Shown one piece after another: positions 1 through 5,117 of a DNA stretch of 5,117 bases. The number at the start of each line of letters is the position of its first letter. Within the stretch, counting starts at the first letter, position 1. The DNA is taken from positions 1 to 5,117 of the forward strand of contig CAINSX010000291.1 of NCBI GenBank assembly GCA_903853185.1, read 5' to 3'. The notes below the pieces were generated by a model that saw only the letters and a program-made list of their open reading frames with translations, did no database searches and was not told where the DNA came from. The position numbers and the translations under genes are program-made. The DNA is from an uncultured Opitutia bacterium (GTDB lineage: Bacteria > Verrucomicrobiota > Verrucomicrobiia > Opitutales > UBA953).

Positions 1-1
1 C

Positions 2-2722
2 GGCCTCTCCGACAAGGCGCGCAGCCACTGGGCTTTCCAGCCCGTCGGCGAATTCGCCGTGCCGACCAAGCTCAGCAACGCCGCCTGGTGTCAGAACGAA
101 GTCGACGCCTTCGTGCTCGCGAAGCTTGACGAGAAGGGCCTTAAGCCCAGCCCCGCCACGGATGGTGAGTCGCTCCTCCGCCGCCTTTCCTATGACCTGA
201 TCGGCCTGCCGCCCACCAGCGTTGAAGTGGAGTCCTTTTCCCGCGAATACGACTCCGCCCTCCTCTTGGATAATATGGCCGCGCGCAAGGGCCAGTCGAG
301 CCGCGCCGTCACCACCGTCGTCGAGCGCACCGTCGACCGCCTGCTCGCTTCGCCTCATTACGGCGAGCGCTGGGCCCGCCACTGGCTCGACACCGCCCGA
401 TACTCTGACACCAAGGGCCTGAAGCGCAACGGCACCATCGAGACCTTCGAGGCATCCTGGACCTACCGCGACTACGTCATCGACGCCTTTAATTCTGACA
501 AGCCCTACGATCAGTTCATCATCGAACAGCTCGCCGCCGACCGCCTGCCCGACCTGACCAAGGAAGATCCGCGCCTCGCCGCCCTAGGCTTCATCACCGT
601 CGGCAAGCGCTTCCAGAACAACGATGATACCATCGACGAGCGCATCGACGCCACCACGAAGGGCTTTCTCGGCCTGACCGTCGCCTGCTCGCGTTGCCAC
701 GACCATAAGTTCGACCCGATCCCGGCCGCCGACTACTACTCCCTCCACGGCATCTTCTCCTCGGTCATCGAGCCGCAACAGAATCCGGTCATCCGCGACC
801 CTCTCCTCATCGGCAAGAACGCGCCGACCAACGCCTATCGTGCCGACTACGAGAAGAAGCTCGCCGAGCTCATCAACACCACCGCCGGCGGCTACTACAA
901 GCACCTCGCCGGTATGCAGGCCGCCTTCCATCGCGAGTTCGCGCCCCGCGCACTGGCCACCATGGCGGGTGGTTTCCGCAGCACCGCGGGCTTCGATATC
1001 CTGAAGAAGTTCGACCTGGGTCAGAGCCGTGAGCTGGATCCCTCCTTTGCGTCATCCGTCTCCCGTCCGGAGAATCCGATCACCGGACCGCTCGTCCGCC
1101 TCAAGAAAGTCAGCGCCGACAACTTCGAGAAGCAGGCTCCCGCCGTCATCGAGGCCGCCCTCGCCGACAAGAAGAACCCGGTGAACCCCCTCGTCGCCGA
1201 CGCTCTCCGCGGTCTCAAGCCGAAGTCCCTCGAGGAAGTCGCCTTCGCCTATCAGGCCATCTTCAAGAAGCATCACGACAAGATCGTCGCGCACATCCAG
1301 ATGCGCAGCCAGCCAGGCCGCAAGGGTGACAAGGACGACCCCGCCGTCGCCCAGCTCGCCGCGTTCCCCTGGCCGCTGCCCAACGTCGAGGACATCTCCA
1401 CCGTGGTGCTCCTCGAGCGCGTGACCGAGAGCCGCGACTTCTGCGAGAACTGGCAGACTCCGATCACCGCGACCTTCGTCAATAACAACAAGCCCGCGAA
1501 GTATTTCAAATTCAATGAGATCAACGCGCTCGACATCACTCACCCCGGCGGCCCTGGCACCGCAATGGTGATCACCGACGTCGAGAAGCCTCGCGACAGT
1601 TACGTGTATATCCGCGGCGACCGCAATAAGCGCGGTCCCGTCGCCCCTCGTCAGTTCCTCGAAGTGCTCGCCGGCCCCGATCGTCTCCCGTTCTACGAAG
1701 GCAGCGGCCGCCGTGAGCTCGCCCTGGCCATCGCCAGCCGCACGAATCCGCTGACCGCGCGCGTCCTCGTGAACCGTCTTTGGATGCACCACTTCGGCAT
1801 CGGTATCGTCACCACGCCGGATGACTTCGGTAACATGTCCGAAGCCCCGACCCACCTTGAGTTGCTCGACTGGATGGCCACCACGTTCGTCGAAGGCGGC
1901 TGGTCGATCAAGAAGATGCACAAGAAGATCCTGCTTTCGGCGGCCTACCGCCAGTCGGCCAACCCGAACACCAATCAGCTCATCGTGCAGAAGGCGGCGG
2001 TCGATCCGATGAAGATCGACGCAGCCAACAAGTTCCTCTGGCACGCTAACCTCCGTCGCCTCGACTTCGAATCCATCCGAGACTCGATGTTGTTGCTCTC
2101 CGGCAAGCTCGACCGCGCCCTCGGCGGCCGCGCGGTCAATATCACCGACGAGCCATACAGCTACCGTCGCACCATCTACGGCTTCATCGATCGCGACAAG
2201 CTTAGCGAGTTTCAGTCTCAGTTCGACTTCGCTGACCCCAACATGGCGAACTCGGTCCGTGGCTCGACGATCGTTCCGCAGCAGGCGCTGTACTTCATGA
2301 ATAATCCGCTGGCGGTCGAGGTCGCCCGTAATGTCAACGCCCGCCCCGAGATGGCCAAGGCCAGCTCCGATGACGAGCGCGTGGGCTTGCTTTACCGTAT
2401 CATGTACCAGCGCTCGCCGACCGTGCCGGAGCGCCAGATCGCGCGTGAGTTCGTCGCGCGTATTGCCGGCTACATCGATGAGCCGCCCGCCTCACCCAAG
2501 GCCGATAAAGTCGCCAAGGCCAAGGCCGACAAAGCCAAGGCTAAGGCCGCTGCGGCCGCCGTCGCCGCCAAGTCTAGCCCCGAGGTGAAGATCGAAACCT
2601 CGGTTCAAGGCGGGAAAATCGTGAATAACACCGAAAAGGTCGACCGTAAGGTGCCTGCCAACCCCTGGGTCATGCTGGCCCAGTCGATGATCTGCTCCAA
2701 CGAGTTCGTGTACCTGAATTGA
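2..2722 (+). CDS. DUF1549 / DUF1553 (PSCyt2-PSD1) protein, 5'-partial
   Basis: This is the 3' part of a large secreted-type protein of the planctomycete cytochrome c family; 906 codons are visible. The frame is open to the left edge and encodes the family hallmark HWAFQPV at visible residues 9-15, so the GTG at 59 is internal and the real start, probably with a signal peptide and perhaps a cytochrome c domain, lies upstream. DUF1549 spans about residues 30-255, with LLRRLSYDLIGLPP (58-71), YGERWARHWLD (120-130) and CSRCHDHKFDP (229-239), which includes a CxxCH haem-type motif. A less conserved middle follows. DUF1553 runs from about 500 to 906, with THPGGP near 513, RRELALAIASRTNPLTARV near 570, VNRLW (590-594), and a family-typical end reading SNEFVYLN. 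A Lys/Ala-rich tract (833-857) interrupts the C-terminal part. The neighbouring DUF1501 gene is its usual partner. The biochemical role is unproven; haem or electron transfer is inferred only from the CxxCH. Family assignment is secure. Confidence 0.95.
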   Translation, partial: GLSDKARSHWAFQPVGEFAVPTKLSNAAWCQNEVDAFVLAKLDEKGLKPSPATDGESLLRRLSYDLIGLPPTSVEVESFSREYDSALLLDNMAARKGQSSRAVTTVVERTVDRLLASPHYGERWARHWLDTARYSDTKGLKRNGTIETFEASWTYRDYVIDAFNSDKPYDQFIIEQLAADRLPDLTKEDPRLAALGFITVGKRFQNNDDTIDERIDATTKGFLGLTVACSRCHDHKFDPIPAADYYSLHGIFSSVIEPQQNPVIRDPLLIGKNAPTNAYRADYEKKLAELINTTAGGYYKHLAGMQAAFHREFAPRALATMAGGFRSTAGFDILKKFDLGQSRELDPSFASSVSRPENPITGPLVRLKKVSADNFEKQAPAVIEAALADKKNPVNPLVADALRGLKPKSLEEVAFAYQAIFKKHHDKIVAHIQMRSQPGRKGDKDDPAVAQLAAFPWPLPNVEDISTVVLLERVTESRDFCENWQTPITATFVNNNKPAKYFKFNEINALDITHPGGPGTAMVITDVEKPRDSYVYIRGDRNKRGPVAPRQFLEVLAGPDRLPFYEGSGRRELALAIASRTNPLTARVLVNRLWMHHFGIGIVTTPDDFGNMSEAPTHLELLDWMATTFVEGGWSIKKMHKKILLSAAYRQSANPNTNQLIVQKAAVDPMKIDAANKFLWHANLRRLDFESIRDSMLLLSGKLDRALGGRAVNITDEPYSYRRTIYGFIDRDKLSEFQSQFDFADPNMANSVRGSTIVPQQALYFMNNPLAVEVARNVNARPEMAKASSDDERVGLLYRIMYQRSPTVPERQIAREFVARIAGYIDEPPASPKADKVAKAKADKAKAKAAAAAVAAKSSPEVKIETSVQGGKIVNNTEKVDRKVPANPWVMLAQSMICSNEFVYLN
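2498..2572 (+). other. Lys/Ala-rich low-complexity tract inside the DUF1553 region
   Basis: These 25 codons contain 13 Ala, 8 Lys, 2 Asp and 2 Val. The segment starts as repeated K-A-D/K-A-K steps and ends in an Ala run. It is in frame and sits between the helical segment containing YRIMYQRSP and the final conserved block NPWVMLAQ...NEFVYLN. It reads as a flexible or helical spacer at a loop of the domain, not as a separate domain. The further stretch up to about 2655, rich in Val, Lys, Thr and Asn, also appears to be insertion relative to what I recall of the family. Confidence 0.75.
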
Positions 2723-2795
2723 TCACCTTATACTGGCAATCTAGTTTGAATTCTCAAAATCACCCCCCATATTTATCCCTAACCAAATCCCCACG
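2723..2795 (+). promoter_or_regulatory. A+T-rich, G-poor leader upstream of the DUF1501 gene; possible weak promoter
   Basis: By my count this gap is about 41% G+C, well below the flanking genes, and 2749-2794 contains no G on the + strand. No Shine-Dalgarno sequence is possible there, and the transcript would be largely unstructured. There is no terminator-like hairpin between the two genes, so readthrough from the upstream gene is expected. Promoter-like pieces exist but are weak: TATACT at 2729-2734 without a good -35, and TTGAAT (2746-2751) followed after 18 bases by TATTTA (2770-2775). Either could provide a second start for the downstream gene; neither is convincing by eye. Confidence 0.35.
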
Positions 2796-4184
2796 ATGAA
2801 AGACTCCAGCTGCGGCAATTACGTGCCGACCCCCAACTCCCGTCGCGACTTCCTGCGCCAGACCGGTCTCGGCATGGGCGCCCTCGCCTTCGGCACCATG
2901 GTGTCAGAGTACATGGTCAGTGACGCTCACGCCGAGGTCATGGCCAACCTCAAGCCTCGCAAGGCTCCGCTCGCCGCCAAGGCGAAGCACGTCATCCACA
3001 TCTTCGCTGGTGGTGCTCCCTCGCACCTCGACACCTTCGATCCGAAGCCGAAGATGAAGGAACTCGCTGACATGTCGGCTTCCGGCATGAACGGCGTTCT
3101 CTTCCCGACGCCCTTCGAGTTCAAGAAGTCTGGCAAGTCCGGCCTCGAGATCTCTGAGATCTTCCCGAAGCTCCAGGGCGTGGCCGACGAGATGTGCGTC
3201 ATCCGCTCGCTCCACCAAGATCTCCCGGCTCACGGTCCGGCCGCCAAGCTGATGCACACCGGCTCGGCGATTCTCTCCAAGCCCTCCCTCGGCGCCTGGG
3301 TCCTCTACGGTCTCGGCACCGAAAGCCAGGACCTCCCGGGCTTCGTCTCCCTCGGTGGCAGCTCCGACGCCCGCGCTTCGGCCTTCCTTCCGTCCCTCTT
3401 CCAGGGTGCGAACACCTCGTTCCGTCCGGGTGCTCCGGCGAACAAGATCATCGCCAACCTCCAGAGCGAATTCACCACGCAGGATGCGCAGCGCAAGCAG
3501 CTCGATCTCGTCCGCCAGCTGAACGAGCGCCACATGCAGACCGTCCAGAAGGACGAGCAGCTTGAGGCCCGCATCGAGTCCTTCGAACTCGCGTTCCGCA
3601 TGCAGACCGCCGCGACCGACGCTTTCGACATCTCCAAGGAGTCTGAAAAGACCCGCGAGATGTACGGCAAGTCCGACCTCGGCGCCAAGCTCCTCTGCGC
3701 CCGTCGTCTCGTCGAACGTGGCGTCCGCTTCGTTCAGGTCGATGCCGGCGGCTGGGACCACCACACCAACCTCTTCACGGCGATCGCCGGTAAGGCCGAA
3801 GCCATCGACGGCCCGGCTGCCGCGCTCATCTCCGACCTTAAGCAGCGCGGTCTCCTCGACCAGACCCTCATCATCTGGGGCGGAGAATTCGGCCGCACCC
3901 CGACCACCGCGGGCCGCGTCAACCAGGCTTCCGGTCGCGACCACCATTCCAAGGCTTTCTGCTGCTGGATGGCCGGCGGCGGCGTCAAGGGCGGCATGCA
4001 CTACGGTGAGACCGACGAAATCGGCTCCCAGGTCGCCGCTGACGGCGTCGACGTGCACGATCTCCACGCCACGATCCTGCGCCTCCTCGGCTTCGACCAC
4101 ACCAAGCTCACGTTCCGCTACAACGGCCGCGACTTCCGCCTCACCGACAACTTCGGCAAGGTGGTCGACAAGGTCATCGCCTAA
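2796..4184 (+). CDS. DUF1501 family protein with Tat signal
   Basis: This is a complete 462-residue protein of the DUF1501 family, which belongs to the alkaline phosphatase/sulfatase-like superfamily. The N-terminus has a twin-arginine signal, SRRDFLR at 15-21, then the hydrophobic stretch GLGMGALAFG and a plausible cleavage site AHA|E at 44-47, so export in folded form across the inner membrane is expected. Core blocks in order are HIFAGGAPSHLDTFDPKP (68-85), FPTPFEF (103-109), GWDHH (319-323), WGGEFGRTP (361-369), GRDHH (380-384) and HDLHATIL (421-428), ending with RYNGRDFRLTD. The conserved Asp/His/Glu residues in these blocks are candidates for metal coordination by analogy with the superfamily; the substrate is unknown. 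Length and domain order are normal. The ATG at 2796 is chosen because it places the Tat motif correctly; no ribosome-binding site precedes it. The gene follows its DUF1549/DUF1553 partner after 73 bp and is closed by a strong terminator. Confidence 0.95.
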   Translation: MKDSSCGNYVPTPNSRRDFLRQTGLGMGALAFGTMVSEYMVSDAHAEVMANLKPRKAPLAAKAKHVIHIFAGGAPSHLDTFDPKPKMKELADMSASGMNGVLFPTPFEFKKSGKSGLEISEIFPKLQGVADEMCVIRSLHQDLPAHGPAAKLMHTGSAILSKPSLGAWVLYGLGTESQDLPGFVSLGGSSDARASAFLPSLFQGANTSFRPGAPANKIIANLQSEFTTQDAQRKQLDLVRQLNERHMQTVQKDEQLEARIESFELAFRMQTAATDAFDISKESEKTREMYGKSDLGAKLLCARRLVERGVRFVQVDAGGWDHHTNLFTAIAGKAEAIDGPAAALISDLKQRGLLDQTLIIWGGEFGRTPTTAGRVNQASGRDHHSKAFCCWMAGGGVKGGMHYGETDEIGSQVAADGVDVHDLHATILRLLGFDHTKLTFRYNGRDFRLTDNFGKVVDKVIA

Positions 4185-4204
4185 GCGACTCCGGTCGCAC
4201 GAAC

Positions 4205-4245
4205 GGAAGGGCGGACGCCGCAAGGCGCCCGCCCTTCTTGTTTTT
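4205..4245 (+). terminator. Rho-independent terminator after the DUF1501 gene
   Basis: The left arm 4206-4219 pairs with 4224-4237 around a GCAA tetraloop (4220-4223). The inner stem is CGCC/GGCG, there is one A/C mismatch (4215/4228), and the outer stem is GAAGGGCGG/CCGCCCTTC. A T-rich tract, TTGTTTTT, follows immediately at 4238-4245. The hairpin begins 20 bases after the DUF1501 stop and faces the + strand, so it ends the DUF1549/DUF1553-DUF1501 transcript. Confidence 0.9.
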
Positions 4246-4247
4246 GC

Positions 4248-4274
4248 AGGGCCGCGGGGCTTGCGTCCCGCCCT
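4248..4274 (+). terminator. Possible second, weaker hairpin
   Basis: AGGGC (4248-4252) is complementary to GCCCT (4270-4274), and an inner GGG/CCC pairing is possible after a small bulge on the left side. CTTTAGTTTCT follows, which is only moderately T-rich. It could be a backup terminator behind the strong one, or a chance result of G+C-rich sequence. It overlaps the likely promoter zone of the next gene. Confidence 0.3.
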
Positions 4275-4288
4275 CTTTAGTTTCTAAT
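4261..4288 (+). promoter_or_regulatory. Candidate promoter for the DPFG-repeat gene
   Basis: TTGCGT (4261-4266) and TCTAAT (4283-4288) are separated by 16 bases; the second matches a sigma70-type -10 box at five of six positions, the first only at three. An overlapping TAGAAT (4288-4293) is an alternative -10. Because a terminator lies just upstream, the next gene needs its own promoter here. A start point 6-8 bases after either box would give a leader of only a few bases before the ATG at 4301. Confidence 0.35.
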
Positions 4289-4300
4289 AGAATCATCCCC

Positions 4301-4831
4301 ATGAAGACGTTCCTCCTCCTCGGCGCTCTGGGCGCTGCGATCCTCTTCGCCGCGCCGGCCGATCCGAGGAAAGAGGCCGCCCGTAAGGAAGCGGCTCGCG
4401 CCGAAGTGAAGGCGGAGCCGAAGCCTGAAGCCAAGCCGGCGGCGGAAGTGAAGGTCGCGCCGCGCACTGGCGAGGCCCCGCGTTCCGGCGTGAAGGGCAC
4501 CGATGTCTTCGGCCGCACCCAGACGCGTTACGACAACGGCGTGACCGCTGTGACGACGCCCGACCCCTTTGGTGGCTCATCCACGCGCTATAGCAACGGC
4601 GTCACGGCAACCACGCGGACGGACCCCTTCGGCGGTTCGACGACCCGCTACAGCAACGGCGTGACGGCCACGACGCGGCCCGACCCGTTCGGCGGATCGT
4701 CCACGAGCTATAGCGACGGCACCCGCGCGACGACACGCCCCGATCCCTTCGGTAACCAGATTACGACTTATTCCGACGGCCGTCGTGAGACCATCCGCCC
4801 CGACCCTTTTTCTTCGGCTCCGGCGAAGTAA
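4301..4831 (+). CDS. Secreted DPFG-repeat protein of unknown function
   Basis: This is a 176-residue protein that I cannot assign to a named family. Residues 1-20 form a Sec signal peptide: MK, a hydrophobic run LLLGALGAAILFAA, and a probable cleavage site APA|D at 18-21. Residues 21-68 are a charged Lys/Glu/Ala/Pro/Arg linker with no hydrophobic segment. Residues 69-168 are five tandem 20-residue units close to PFGGSSTRYSNGVTATTRPD, and the protein ends with a unit remnant, PFSSAPAK. There is no Cys, no lipobox and no obvious catalytic motif. The alternation of Thr-rich stretches with NG and DPFG turns suggests a strand-turn-strand repeat, faintly like YD/RHS repeats; this is inference. The ATG at 4301 is preferred over an in-frame TTG at 4238, because that TTG lies in the terminator T-tract and would put 21 extra residues before the signal peptide. 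It probably forms its own transcription unit in the periplasm or at the cell surface. Confidence 0.85.
   Translation: MKTFLLLGALGAAILFAAPADPRKEAARKEAARAEVKAEPKPEAKPAAEVKVAPRTGEAPRSGVKGTDVFGRTQTRYDNGVTAVTTPDPFGGSSTRYSNGVTATTRTDPFGGSTTRYSNGVTATTRPDPFGGSSTSYSDGTRATTRPDPFGNQITTYSDGRRETIRPDPFSSAPAK
4505..4804 (+). repeat. Five tandem 60-bp coding repeats (20-residue DPFG units)
   Basis: Units lie at 4505-4564, 4565-4624, 4625-4684, 4685-4744 and 4745-4804, with a short remnant (PFSS) at 4805-4816. Spacing is exactly 60 bp with no indels. Residues constant or nearly so in every unit are Phe-Gly near the start, Tyr followed by [SD][ND]Gly in the middle, and Pro-Asp or Thr-Asp at the end. Units 2 and 3 are most alike in protein (18 of 20 residues). 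The first and fifth are most diverged, the fifth replacing the GVTATT segment with GRRETI. Confidence 0.95.
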
Positions 4832-4922
4832 GATGGGGCGAACGAGCGAAAATGAGACGGATGCCGCCCAACAGGGCGCTTGAAACCTGCCATCCTCGGC
4901 ACACTCTTCGGAATCTTACCCC
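4832..4922 (+). promoter_or_regulatory. Gap before the ThuA-like gene; possible -35 element
   Basis: TTGAAA at 4880-4885 matches a sigma70 -35 box at five of six positions, but no good -10 box is found 16-18 bases downstream. A 5-bp hairpin, CGCCC/GGGCG (4865-4878), has no T-tract after it and is not a convincing terminator. The sequence just before the start is AATC, three bases, then CCCC, with only a GGA at 4910-4912 as a poor ribosome-binding candidate. Confidence 0.2.
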
Positions 4923-5117
4923 ATGAAGCGTCATCTCCATCTCTGGGCCGCCCTGGCCGCCCTTGTCCTCGCTCTCCCGGCCGTCGCCGCGGAGGCTTTC
5001 ACCTCCGGTCCCGGCTGGCTCGAGTTTCCGGCCGGCAAGGGTCCAGGCGCCGGCAAGCACGTCGTGCTCCTCTCGGGCGACGAAGAATATCGCTCCGAGG
5101 AATCGATGCCGATGCTC
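4923..5117 (+). CDS. ThuA-like domain protein, secreted, 3'-partial
   Basis: The first 65 codons of a gene cut by the window end. Residues 1-23 form a Sec signal peptide: MKRHLH, a hydrophobic run WAALAALVLALPAVA, and a likely cleavage site VAA|E. The mature start contains WLEFPAGKGPGAGKH followed by VVLLSGDEEYRSEESMPML (residues 47-65). The hydrophobic strand followed by SGDEEYRSEE matches the beginning of ThuA-like domains (class I glutamine amidotransferase-like fold) in secreted PVC proteins, as I recall them. ThuA-type proteins are associated with sugar metabolism, but the function of this secreted subgroup is not established, and any additional C-terminal domain is out of view. The ATG at 4923 is the only start that yields the signal peptide. 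It lies 91 bp after the repeat gene; no terminator is evident between them, so co-transcription is possible. Confidence 0.8.
   Translation, partial: MKRHLHLWAALAALVLALPAVAAEAFTSGPGWLEFPAGKGPGAGKHVVLLSGDEEYRSEESMPML

Noticed and set aside
1052..2044. Antisense reading frame of 330 codons within the DUF1549/DUF1553 gene
   Set aside because: Same compositional shadow pattern, with no recognisable motif, while the + strand carries clear conserved family blocks throughout.
2904..4223. Long antisense reading frame (439 codons) covering nearly all of the DUF1501 gene
   Set aside because: It is rich in Val, Gly, Glu, Asp, Arg and Leu, as expected from the reverse complement of a G+C-rich gene with C-ending codons. 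It shows no domain, and its start falls in the terminator hairpin.
3562..4287. Forward 241-codon frame rich in Ser, Arg, Pro and Ala overlapping the DUF1501 gene end
   Set aside because: Out-of-frame shadow of the real gene; it runs through the terminator and has low-complexity composition.
4238..4300. Upstream TTG start extending the repeat protein by 21 residues
   Set aside because: The TTG lies in the terminator's T-tract and the extension would bury a typical signal peptide; the ATG at 4301 begins with MK and a hydrophobic core.
4505..4804. Regular 60-bp repeats as a CRISPR array or minisatellite
   Set aside because: The repeats are contiguous without spacers, in frame, and diverge mainly at silent positions, so they are protein-coding repeats.
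4865..4878. CGCCC-AACA-GGGCG hairpin as a terminator for the repeat gene
   Set aside because: The stem is only 5 bp and no T-rich tract follows.
4833..4883. Tiny 16-codon frame starting just after the stop of the repeat gene
   Set aside because: No ribosome-binding site, no conserved feature, and its length is easily explained by chance.

Overview
This 5.1 kb window is G+C-rich and strongly prefers C or G at third codon positions. It looks like chromosome from the Planctomycetota/Verrucomicrobiota (PVC) group. The evidence is a DUF1549/DUF1553 gene (the 'planctomycete cytochrome C / PSD1' type) followed directly by a Tat-exported DUF1501 gene, a pairing that is heavily amplified in those phyla. 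A secreted ThuA-like gene of the type common there follows downstream. The starts lack Shine-Dalgarno sequences, which also fits. I lean towards Verrucomicrobiota but cannot settle the phylum from the sequence alone.

Layout, all genes on the + strand: (1) positions 2-2722 hold the 3' part of a DUF1549-DUF1553 gene whose true start lies upstream of the window. (2) A 73-bp A+T-rich leader, G-free over its last 46 bases before the ACG-adjacent start, leads to (3) a complete DUF1501 gene at 2796-4184. (4) A strong rho-independent terminator lies at 4205-4245, with a weaker second hairpin behind it. (5) A small secreted protein of 176 residues at 4301-4831 carries five tandem 20-residue DPFG repeats. 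(6) A 91-bp gap leads to (7) the first 65 codons of a secreted ThuA-like protein, cut off by the window end.

How they fit together: the first two genes almost certainly form a functional pair. Both belong to extracytoplasmic families found side by side in PVC genomes, but their biochemical role is not established. The terminator separates this pair from the downstream genes, so the repeat protein and the ThuA-like protein are probably separate transcription units. All three complete starts are preceded by a C-run (CCCC) close to the ATG with no convincing ribosome-binding site. The least explained item is the DPFG-repeat protein. I see no mobile element, CRISPR array, tRNA or rRNA, and nothing that amounts to a clearly new multi-gene system.
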